Source: Acidimicrobiaceae bacterium (GTDB lineage: Bacteria > Actinomycetota > Acidimicrobiia > Acidimicrobiales > Palsa-688). From it: a stretch of DNA of 5,488 nt. Positions 1 to 5,488 of this stretch are shown here, piece after piece (within the stretch, counting starts at the first letter, position 1; every line of letters begins with the position of its first letter). The notes below the pieces were generated by a model. That model worked only from the letters and a program-made list of their open reading frames with translations. It made no database searches and was not told where the DNA came from. Location: positions 1 to 5,488 of the forward strand of contig WQVT01000195.1 in assembly GCA_009785715.1 (NCBI GenBank), written 5' to 3'. The position numbers and the translations under genes were made by a program.

Positions 1-638
1 ATGAGCAGGCCCCGCTCGTCGCACAGGTCGCGCACCGCCCGGAAGTAGCCGGGCGACGCCGGGTTGACCCCGCCCTCGCCCTGGAGAGGCTCGAGCAAGA
101 CCGCCACCACGCTCGGGTCGATGGCCGCCTCGAGGGCCCGAGCGTCGTCCCAGGCGACGTGGCGGAACCCCTCCGGCAGCGGCTGGAACGGCTCGTGCTT
201 GGCCGGTTGACCCGTGGCGTGCAGGGTGGCGAGCGTCCGGCCGTGGAAGGAGCCATAAGCGCTCACCACGCCGTAGCGCCCGTGGCCCCCCCACTTGCGG
301 GCGACCTTGATGGCGCACTCGTTGGCCTCCGCACCGGAATTGGTGAAGAAGATCTTGCCCCCGCCGCCGAGCAGCCGGTCCAGCGTGGCCGCCACCTCGC
401 GCTGGGGCTCGGTGCCGAAGAGGTTCGACACGTGGAGCAGGGTGCGCGCCTGCGTGCACAGGGCGTCCGCAACCGCCGGGTGGGCGTGGCCGAGGGAGGT
501 GACGGCCAGACCGCAGAGGAAGTCCAGGTACTCGCGGCCGGCATCGTCCCACAGCCGGGTGCCCTCCCCCCGGACGAAGGTCACCTTCGGCGGCGCATAC
601 GTGGGCATGATGCGGACGTCGTCTGCAATGGTGGTCAA
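1..638 (-). CDS. argD: Acetylornithine aminotransferase, N-terminal part (runs off left edge)
   Basis: PLP-dependent class III aminotransferase that converts N-acetylglutamate semialdehyde plus glutamate to N2-acetylornithine and 2-oxoglutarate, the fourth step of arginine synthesis, in the cytosol. About 212 codons are visible out of the ~400 usual for the family. Seen in order: the N-terminal LDFLCGLAVTSLGHAHP segment (residues 38-54), the cofactor phosphate-binding NSGAEANE (100-107), SFHGRT (130-135) and EPLQGEGG (183-190). The PLP-binding lysine and C-terminal domain lie outside the window. I chose the TTG start because it overlaps the argB stop (TTGA, 4 nt) and has a GAGGAGG ribosome site just upstream. 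The next in-frame start, ATG at 608 (MPTYAPPK), has no Shine-Dalgarno. The tight overlap implies translational coupling to argB. The enzyme family also includes succinyldiaminopimelate and ornithine aminotransferases, but the arg neighbours make ArgD by far the best call. Confidence 0.95.
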   Translation of the reverse strand, partial: MTTIADDVRIMPTYAPPKVTFVRGEGTRLWDDAGREYLDFLCGLAVTSLGHAHPAVADALCTQARTLLHVSNLFGTEPQREVAATLDRLLGGGGKIFFTNSGAEANECAIKVARKWGGHGRYGVVSAYGSFHGRTLATLHATGQPAKHEPFQPLPEGFRHVAWDDARALEAAIDPSVVAVLLEPLQGEGGVNPASPGYFRAVRDLCDERGLL

Positions 639-1558
639 CGGTCCTCCTCGGTGGTTTCTTCTGGCAAAGCGTCTCCGGTCACCATGGTGCCGATGCCCCG
701 GTCGGTGAACACCTCGAGCAGCAGGGCGTGCGGCAGGCGGCCGTCGAGGATGTGCGCCTGAGCCACCCCGGCTCGCACCGCGGTGGTGCAGGAGAGCACC
801 TTGGGGATCATCCCGCCCTCGATCGTCCCGTCCGCCACCAGCGCATCGAGGTGCTCGACCGTGGTCTTCGACACCCGGGTTGCGGGGTCGTGACGGTCGA
901 GCCGGATGCCCGCGACGTCGGTCAGGTACACCAGCTTGTCGGCGCCCAAGGCAGCGGCTATGGCGCCGGCCACCGTGTCGGCGTTGATGTTGTACACCTG
1001 ACCGGTCTCGTCGGTGCCGAGGGTCGAGACGACCGGCACCAGATCCTCAGCCAGGAGCCGGGTCAACAGCTCCGGGCGGATCGACGCCACATCGCCGACG
1101 AAGCCGAGCCGCGGATCGCGGGCGGTGGCGGTGATCAACCCGGCGTCCTCGCCCGAGACGCCCACCGCCAGCGGGCCGTGCACGTTGAGGGCGGCGACGA
1201 TCTCCCGGTTGACCTGGCCGGACAGCACCATGCGAACGATGTCGAGCGTCTCGCCGTCGGTGACGCGCAGGCCGTCGACGAACTCGGGCACTTTGCCCAA
1301 CCGGTTCATCAGCTCGCCGATCTGCGGACCGCCGCCGTGGACCACCACGGCGCGCACGCCGACGCTCGCAAGGAGGACGATGTCCTCCGCGAATGACGCC
1401 AGTGCCTCCTCTTCGCCGTGCCCGGCCAGCGCGTTGCCGCCGTACTTGATCACCATCACCCGGCCTCTGAAGCGCCGGATCCAGGGCAGGGCCTCGACCA
1501 GGACGGCCGCCTTCAGCGATGCCGCCTCGACCTCACCCGGGTCGTTCAGGTCGCTCAT
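635..1558 (-). CDS. argB: N-acetylglutamate kinase
   Basis: Amino-acid kinase family enzyme that phosphorylates N-acetyl-L-glutamate with ATP to N-acetylglutamyl-5-phosphate, usually the flux-controlling step of arginine synthesis; cytosolic. It is complete at 307 aa, normal for the family. Seen: the ATP-binding KYGGNA (residues 38-43), HGGGP (74-78), the FVDGLRVTD substrate loop (93-101), NINADT (190-195), EGGMIPK (247-253) and the C-terminal HILDGR…EVFTDRGIGTM segment (269-292). A helical extension ahead of the kinase core (about residues 12-30) and the C-terminal GIGTM motif are features of the hexameric, arginine-inhibited class, so feedback inhibition by arginine is inferred. The ATG start is 16 nt after the argC stop and has no clear Shine-Dalgarno, so translation probably depends on coupling to argC or to the mini-ORF that bridges the gap. 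The stop overlaps the argD TTG. argJ, often the gene just upstream in actinobacteria, is absent. Confidence 0.98.
   Translation of the reverse strand: MSDLNDPGEVEAASLKAAVLVEALPWIRRFRGRVMVIKYGGNALAGHGEEEALASFAEDIVLLASVGVRAVVVHGGGPQIGELMNRLGKVPEFVDGLRVTDGETLDIVRMVLSGQVNREIVAALNVHGPLAVGVSGEDAGLITATARDPRLGFVGDVASIRPELLTRLLAEDLVPVVSTLGTDETGQVYNINADTVAGAIAAALGADKLVYLTDVAGIRLDRHDPATRVSKTTVEHLDALVADGTIEGGMIPKVLSCTTAVRAGVAQAHILDGRLPHALLLEVFTDRGIGTMVTGDALPEETTEEDR
643..649 (-). promoter_or_regulatory. Ribosome binding site of argD (GAGGAGG)
   Basis: A near-perfect purine-rich Shine-Dalgarno sequence, GAGGAGG, lies 4 nt before the TTG codon at 638-636 and inside the last codons of argB (…EEDR). It is the only strong Shine-Dalgarno at a gene start in this window. 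It decides the argD start in favour of TTG over the downstream ATG at 608. That the end of argB encodes it fits coupled translation of argB and argD. Confidence 0.75.
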
Positions 1559-1578
1559 CGGTGAAACCGGGCGCTCAC
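1555..1578 (-). other. Seven-codon mini-ORF bridging argC and argB
   Basis: A GTG overlaps the argC stop (GTGA, 1575-1578). It opens a reading frame of seven codons (MSARFHR) whose TGA overlaps the argB start (ATGA, 1555-1558). Both junctions are therefore 4-nt overlaps of the kind used for termination-reinitiation. No Shine-Dalgarno or protein homology supports it as a functional peptide. It could pass ribosomes from argC to argB, be a leftover of a deleted gene, or be chance. The reading frame itself is certain; its use is not. Confidence 0.25.
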
Positions 1579-2588
1579 GGGTAGACGCCGACGACGGGGA
1601 GGCCCGCGGTCTCGGGAAGGCCGAGCGCGAGGTTCGCGCACTGGATCGCCTGGCCGGACGCCCCCTTGGTGAGGTTATCGAGGGCAGCTATGGCCATCAC
1701 CCAGCCGGTGCGCGGGTCGCGCCGGGCGGTGACGTGGACGCTGTTCGAGCCGAGCGTGGCCTTGGTGGAAGGAGAGCGCTCCGACACCACCACGAACGGC
1801 TCGCCGTCGTAGGCGTCCGCCAGGAGCGCGAGAGGGTCCACAGCCGGCGACGTCGGGCGGGCGTAGCAGGTGGCGAGGATCCCCCGGTTCATCGGGGCGA
1901 GGTGGGGGGTGAAGAGGATCTGCGCCCCGATCGCCTGCTCGATCTCCGGGGTGTGGCGGTGGTCGAGCAGTCCGTAGGCGGTGAAGTCCTCGTCGACGGT
2001 GTTGAAGTGGCTGGAGTCGCGCAGGCTCCTGCCCGCCCCGGACACGCCGCTCGCCGCGTCGACGATGATCCCGTGGTCCTCGACCGCGCCCGACCGCACC
2101 AGAGGCGCGAGGGCAAGCGAGGCCGCCGTCACATAGCAGCCCGCCGCGGCGATGAGCGACGCGCCGGGCATCTCGCTCCGGTAGAGCTCGGGGATCCCGT
2201 GGACGGAGGTGGCCAGCAGGTGCGGGAGGGTGTGCTCCTCTCCGTACCAGCGCGGGTAGGCGGCGGGATCCTTCAACCGGAAGTCGGCGGCCAGGTCCAC
2301 GACGTGCTTGACCTCACTCAGCAGGCCCGGCACGAGGGCCTGGGAGGCGCCGTGCGGCATGGCCAGGAACACCAGGTCCAGTCCCCGCCCCACCTCGGGC
2401 GTCGTGGGTCCGAAGACGAGGTCCGGATAGGCGGCAGCAAGGTGGGGATAGAGCGACGCCGCCGGGGTGCCGGCGTGGGTCTCGGCGGTGGCGGCCACCA
2501 CCTCGAGGTCCGGGTGGCCGGCGAGCAGGCGCAACAGCTCAGCCCCCGTGTACCCCGACGCCCCGATGATCCCGACCCGTGCGCTCAC
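1575..2588 (-). CDS. argC: N-acetyl-gamma-glutamyl-phosphate reductase
   Basis: NADPH-dependent reductase that converts N-acetylglutamyl-5-phosphate to N-acetylglutamate 5-semialdehyde, the third step of arginine synthesis, linking ArgB and ArgD. It has 337 aa from the GTG start, normal for the family. Seen: the Rossmann-type GASGYTGAE (residues 9-17), the catalytic cysteine in AAGCYVT (C151), VSGAGR (182-187), HRHTPEIEQ (210-218), FTPHLAPMNRGILATC (226-241) and KGASGQA (308-314). One oddity is that the active-site motif is usually NPGCYPT or close to it; here the residues before GC are Ala-Ala and the one after CY is Val. The frame also contains an ATG at 2612 (8 residues longer, MTTRYDAA). 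I prefer GTG 2588: the family typically starts right before the GASGYTG strand, neither start has a Shine-Dalgarno, and a TATGAT -10 element lies 6 nt upstream of the GTG, as in leaderless actinobacterial genes. That -10 would fall inside the longer coding form. Confidence 0.97.
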   Translation of the reverse strand: MSARVGIIGASGYTGAELLRLLAGHPDLEVVAATAETHAGTPAASLYPHLAAAYPDLVFGPTTPEVGRGLDLVFLAMPHGASQALVPGLLSEVKHVVDLAADFRLKDPAAYPRWYGEEHTLPHLLATSVHGIPELYRSEMPGASLIAAAGCYVTAASLALAPLVRSGAVEDHGIIVDAASGVSGAGRSLRDSSHFNTVDEDFTAYGLLDHRHTPEIEQAIGAQILFTPHLAPMNRGILATCYARPTSPAVDPLALLADAYDGEPFVVVSERSPSTKATLGSNSVHVTARRDPRTGWVMAIAALDNLTKGASGQAIQCANLALGLPETAGLPVVGVYP

Positions 2589-2594
2589 GGCTGC

Positions 2595-2600
2595 ATCATA
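2595..2600 (-). promoter_or_regulatory. Putative argC promoter, -10 element (leaderless)
   Basis: TATGAT matches the sigma-70-type -10 consensus at five of six positions and stands out in very GC-rich DNA. Six nucleotides (GCAGCC) separate it from the GTG at 2588, so transcription would begin at or near the G of the start codon, giving a leaderless mRNA. The absence of a Shine-Dalgarno ahead of argC fits this. No convincing -35 is seen at 17-19 nt spacing (CAGAAG or TGCAGA are weak). The operator at 2621-2636 would cover that region. Confidence 0.55.
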
Positions 2601-2616
2601 GCGCGTCGTCATACAG
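2601..2616 (-). promoter_or_regulatory. Possible second, degenerate ARG box
   Basis: CTGTATGACGACGCGC agrees with the recalled mycobacterial box TTGCATAACGATGCAA at 10 of 16 positions. It lies 4 nt downstream of the first box, with centres 20 bp apart, close to the two-helical-turn spacing of tandem ARG boxes. It fills the space between the presumed -35 and the -10. It is much weaker than the first box and overlaps the ATG at 2612, so it may be chance. Confidence 0.3.
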
Positions 2617-2620
2617 GCTT

Positions 2621-2636
2621 CTGCATATTCATGCGG
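2621..2636 (-). promoter_or_regulatory. Candidate ArgR operator (ARG box)
   Basis: The minus strand reads CCGCATGAATATGCAG, an inverted repeat GCAT-N4-ATGC. This is the architecture of the actinobacterial ARG box as I recall it for Mycobacterium (TTGCAT-N4-ATGCAA). It sits in the gap between the phosphatase stop and argC, upstream of the -10 and over the expected -35 region, where an arginine-bound ArgR hexamer would block RNA polymerase. The comparison is from memory. The argR gene itself is not in the window. Confidence 0.6.
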
Positions 2637-3383
2637 TCAGGGCTCGAGGAGCAGTCCCCGCAGCCGGGCGCCGGCGTCGGGCCGGCCCACCGAGCGCAAG
2701 TAGCCTTCCGCGCCGCCGTAACGCTCGTCGAAGTCCTCGAGGAACCGCTCCATGGTCTCGGGAGCGGCCGCCACGATGGCCGCCGTGGCGGATTCAAGGG
2801 ACTTGGCGAGCTCGGGTTGGTTCTCCGCCACCCATTCCATCATCCGTCGCATGGCGTCCTCCGAGAGGACATAGTCGGCGACGATGTCGTCGTGGGCCAC
2901 GCCGAGCGCGTCGAGCACCACGGCCGAGAGGATGCCCGTGCGGTCCTTGCCCACGTAGCAGTGGTAGACGAGCGGGTACGACGCGGGGTCGCAGAGGACA
3001 TCGATGGCGGAGGTGATCGCCTTCGACCCCGACGCCAGGATGGCCCCGTACTGGGCGGCCACGGTGGCGGGCTTCGCCCACTCCTCGCCGTAGGTGTCCT
3101 GCGGGGGAAGCACGTCGATCAGCGGGAGGTGGTGGAACGCCAGGTCCTCGTCCGGCCAGGGGATCCGGCCCAGGTCCTCCAGTTCGGCCGGCGTACGGAG
3201 GTCGATGACGGTGCGCAACCCCAGGCCGGCCAAGCGGATCTGGTCGTCGGGGGTGAGGCGGAACAGGCCGTCGGAGCGGAACAGGGTGCGCCAGCGGACC
3301 GGTCGGCCACCGGCCCCCGCGTACCCGCCCAGGTCCCGGAAGTTCCAGCTCGACTCGAGCTCGATCAGACGCTCGGGCGGCAT
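2637..3383 (-). CDS. Tyrosine/serine protein phosphatase, Y_phosphatase3 (PtpB-like) family
   Basis: A 248-aa cysteine-dependent phosphatase. Seen: the N-terminal NFRDLGGY (residues 14-21) and FRSDGLFRLTPDD (35-47), the VIDLRTPAE segment (59-67), then the P-loop HCYVGKDRTG (141-150) of C-x5-R form, with C142 as nucleophile and R148 as phosphate-binding arginine. It is followed by DIVADYVLSEDAM (166-178). This order is typical of the family that includes mycobacterial PtpB and IphP-type enzymes. No signal peptide or membrane segment is visible, so it should be cytosolic unless secreted by another route. Its substrate cannot be told from sequence; members act on phosphotyrosine, phosphoserine/threonine or phosphoinositides. 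The ATG shares one base with the pheT stop (TGATG) and has no Shine-Dalgarno, pointing to coupled translation with pheT. The frame stays open far upstream into pheT, but homology begins only here. Its role next to arg genes is unknown. Confidence 0.9.
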   Translation of the reverse strand: MPPERLIELESSWNFRDLGGYAGAGGRPVRWRTLFRSDGLFRLTPDDQIRLAGLGLRTVIDLRTPAELEDLGRIPWPDEDLAFHHLPLIDVLPPQDTYGEEWAKPATVAAQYGAILASGSKAITSAIDVLCDPASYPLVYHCYVGKDRTGILSAVVLDALGVAHDDIVADYVLSEDAMRRMMEWVAENQPELAKSLESATAAIVAAAPETMERFLEDFDERYGGAEGYLRSVGRPDAGARLRGLLLEP

Positions 3384-5488
3384 CAGCCGCGCAACTCGGC
3401 ATGGTGGGCGTCCGTGACCGCGTCGATCGCAGCCTGGCGTTCGGCCGTGAGCTCGGCCTCGGTCAGGGTCCGGTCGGGCGCCCGAAGGCGGACCCGGTAG
3501 GCGAGGCTCCGCCGTCCGGCGCCGAACTGCTCGGAGCGGTAGACGTCGAAGAGCGACACGCCCTCCAGCAACTCGCCGGCGGCGACCCGCAGGGTTCGCT
3601 CCACGTCGGCGGCGGGCACCGTCTCGTCGACGACGAACGCGAGGTCGAAGTCGCTGGCGGGGTAGCGGCTGACGGGCGGCGCCGTCTCGGGCCGGCGGGG
3701 CTCGTCGAAGAGCGGGACGAGGTCGAGGGCGAGCCAGCCCACCCGTCCCGTCAGGTCGTACGCGGCCACCACCTCGGGGTCCACCTCGCCCACGACACCG
3801 ATGGCGTTCCCGGCTGCCCCGACGATGAGGGCGCTGCGTGTCGGGTGGAGGCCGGGAACGCCGCCGGAGACCACCCGCACGCCGTTCGGGCTCATCGTCT
3901 CCAGGCGCAGCGCCTCGGCCACGATCGCCCACATCCTCGCCGCCAGGCGGGCATCGGCGCCGTCTCCCGCGAGGATCACCGCCGCCGTCTCCGTCTCGAC
4001 CGGGACGACGGCCCCGTCCACCGGCAGTCCGAACGTCCGGCCGGTCTCGAACAGCCTGACGTCGGGCTGCTGGTGGTCGACGTTGAAGCGGACCGCTTTG
4101 AGCAGTCCGGGCAGGAGCGACGTCCGGAGAAACGACTCGGAGCGATCCAGCGGGTTCTCCACCTCGACGGCGGCCGGGTCGAGCCCCGCACGCTCCAGGT
4201 CCCCGGGCGCGAGGAAGGTGGTCGTCCACGCCTCGTCGAGGCCCATGCCGGCGAACACCTGGCGCAGTTCCCGCCGCCGCCGCTGATGGACGGTCAGCCC
4301 ACCGGAGGACCGCACCCCGCTCGGAACGGTCCGGGTGACCCGCCGGTAGCCGTACAGACGTGCCACCTCCTCGACCAGGTCGATCTCGCGGGTCACGTCG
4401 GGCCGCCACGACGGGACCCTCACCCGGTGGACGCCCACGCTCTCGCCGCGCGCCCCGACCTCTGGCGACACCGTGAAGCCGAGGGGGCGCAGGTAGCCGG
4501 AGACCGTGGCGTCGTCGAGGTCCACCCCGAGCAGGGCGTTGACGCGCCCCGTGCGCAGCCGGATCTCGTCCGGCCGGGCGATCGGACCCCGCACGTCGGT
4601 GGTGGGACCCCGCCGGAGCTCGGTGGCGCCCGTCTCGGCGAGGAGGTGGGCAAAGAGGTGCACCGCGGAAGCCGCCGCCTCAGGGTCCGCGCCCCGTTCG
4701 TACCGGGCCCTTGCTTCGCTGGCGATCATCAGCCGCTTCCCGGTCCGGGCGATGGCCATCGGCGAGAAGTAGGCGACCTCGAGCAGCACCGTGGTCGTGG
4801 CGTCGGTGATCTCCGTCTCCTCGCCACCCATGATCCCGCCGACCCCGACCGCCGCCCCGTCGGCGTCGGCGATCACGCAGTCGTCGCCCTCGAGCGCCCG
4901 TTCCACCCCGTCGAGGGTGGTGAGCCGCTCACCGGGCCCGGCTCGCCTCACGACCAGGCCTCGGCCTCCCAGGCGGTCCAGGTCGTAGGCGTGGTTGGGC
5001 TGGCCGAGGTGCAACATCACGTAGTTCGACACGTCGACGACGTTGTTGATCGGTCGCATCCCGGCGAGGGTCAGGCGATCGGCGAGCCAGGCGGGCGACG
5101 GGCCCACCCGCACCCCGCTCAGCACGGTTCCGGTGAAGCGGGGGCAGAGGTCCGGTGCCTCGAGGGCCACGGAAGCCTCTTCCACCTCGGGATCCACTAC
5201 GCCCGACACCGCGGGGATGGCGAAGGGAAGCCCGAGGGTGGCCGCGAGGTCGCGGGCGATGCCGGCCATGGACAGGGCATCCGGCCGGTTGGGGGTGATG
5301 TCGAGGTCGAAGACGGCGTCGGGGGTGATGCCGAGGGCCTCGGCGAGCGGCGTGCCGAGCGGCGCCACGTCCGGCGGCAGGATCGTCAGGCCGTTCGTGC
5401 CGTCGTCTGGCATCCCCAGCTCCGAAGGTGAGCAGAGCATGCCGTTGGACCACTCGCCCCGCATCTTGCGCCGGGCGATCTCCACGCC
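3383..5488 (-). CDS. pheT: Phenylalanine-tRNA ligase beta subunit (N-terminus off right edge)
   Basis: Beta subunit of the (alpha-beta)2 phenylalanyl-tRNA synthetase, which charges tRNA-Phe; cytosolic. 701 codons are visible against roughly 800 in the family, so about 100 N-terminal residues lie outside. Counting from the GTG at 5485: the end of the OB-fold tRNA-binding domain (KMRGEWSNGMLCSPSELG, 7-24); the B3/B4 editing region (about 110-290) with RPINNVVDVSNYVMLHLGQP (144-163) and GGIMGG (216-221); the B5 domain with WRPDVTREIDLVEEVARLYGY (360-380); the catalytic-like core with ENPLDRSESFLRTSLLPGLL (443-462); and a C-terminal anticodon-binding FDX-ACB domain (about 605-700) with RYPASDFDLAF and APDRTLTEAE. 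All expected domains are intact. GTG 5485 is internal, not a start, since it falls within the OB fold. pheS is expected just beyond the right edge. Confidence 0.98.
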   Translation of the reverse strand, partial: GVEIARRKMRGEWSNGMLCSPSELGMPDDGTNGLTILPPDVAPLGTPLAEALGITPDAVFDLDITPNRPDALSMAGIARDLAATLGLPFAIPAVSGVVDPEVEEASVALEAPDLCPRFTGTVLSGVRVGPSPAWLADRLTLAGMRPINNVVDVSNYVMLHLGQPNHAYDLDRLGGRGLVVRRAGPGERLTTLDGVERALEGDDCVIADADGAAVGVGGIMGGEETEITDATTTVLLEVAYFSPMAIARTGKRLMIASEARARYERGADPEAAASAVHLFAHLLAETGATELRRGPTTDVRGPIARPDEIRLRTGRVNALLGVDLDDATVSGYLRPLGFTVSPEVGARGESVGVHRVRVPSWRPDVTREIDLVEEVARLYGYRRVTRTVPSGVRSSGGLTVHQRRRRELRQVFAGMGLDEAWTTTFLAPGDLERAGLDPAAVEVENPLDRSESFLRTSLLPGLLKAVRFNVDHQQPDVRLFETGRTFGLPVDGAVVPVETETAAVILAGDGADARLAARMWAIVAEALRLETMSPNGVRVVSGGVPGLHPTRSALIVGAAGNAIGVVGEVDPEVVAAYDLTGRVGWLALDLVPLFDEPRRPETAPPVSRYPASDFDLAFVVDETVPAADVERTLRVAAGELLEGVSLFDVYRSEQFGAGRRSLAYRVRLRAPDRTLTEAELTAERQAAIDAVTDAHHAELRG

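Noticed and set aside
159..761. 200-aa plus-strand frame over argD and argB
   Set aside because: Shadow of argD and the argB 3' end; the coding strand shows a clear aminotransferase.
2613..2636. Rho-independent terminator between the phosphatase gene and argC
   Set aside because: The inverted repeat there has only 4-bp arms and no T-run, so it fits an operator, not a terminator. No other gap in the window has a plausible terminator.
1014..3500. 828-aa open frame on the plus strand
   Set aside because: It runs antisense across argB, argC and the phosphatase, all with clear family motifs. Stop codons are rare in such GC-rich DNA, and the translation is low-complexity Arg/Gly/His/Val-rich with no recognisable domain.
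2637..4409. 590-aa version of the phosphatase with about 340 extra N-terminal residues
   Set aside because: The extension overlaps pheT by about 1 kb and is Arg/Pro/Gly-rich shadow sequence. Phosphatase homology and the pheT stop overlap place the start at 3383.
3401..5431. 676-aa open frame on the plus strand
   Set aside because: Antisense to pheT, with the same composition artefact and no recognisable motif.
5483..5485. GTG as the start of pheT
   Set aside because: The codon lies inside the OB-fold domain (G-V-E-I…KMRGEWSNGMLCS). The true start is beyond the window edge.

Overview
The window is a compact, high-GC stretch in which every gene lies on the minus strand, so it reads from right to left. 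The GC content, the strong G/C third-position bias, the many GTG/TTG starts and the order pheT → arg genes all suggest an actinobacterium. Mycobacterium has the comparable order pheS-pheT-argC-argJ-argB-argD. An uncultured or acidimicrobial-type lineage is my guess; the window cannot settle this.

Layout from the right edge: (1) the C-terminal ~700 residues of pheT, the phenylalanyl-tRNA synthetase beta subunit, cut by the window edge; (2) a 248-aa cysteine-dependent tyrosine/serine phosphatase whose ATG overlaps the pheT stop (TGATG); (3) a short AT-rich gap holding an ArgR-type operator and a good -10 element; (4) argC; (5) argB, 16 nt after argC; (6) argD, which starts at a TTG overlapping the argB stop and runs off the left edge after about 212 codons. 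No stretch over 300 bases lacks a gene.

Functionally, argB (N-acetylglutamate kinase), argC (N-acetylglutamyl-phosphate reductase) and argD (acetylornithine aminotransferase) carry out steps 2 to 4 of arginine biosynthesis. They turn N-acetylglutamate into N2-acetylornithine. The cluster appears to have its own ArgR-controlled and probably leaderless promoter in front of argC, separate from pheT read-through.

The main points of interest are: argJ is missing from its usual place between argC and argB; a 7-codon mini-ORF overlaps both neighbours at exactly that junction; a phosphatase gene is inserted between pheT and argC; and the operator/promoter in front of argC is well formed. I see no mobile element, CRISPR array, RNA gene or clearly new multi-gene system. 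This is essentially a housekeeping region with an unusual arrangement.
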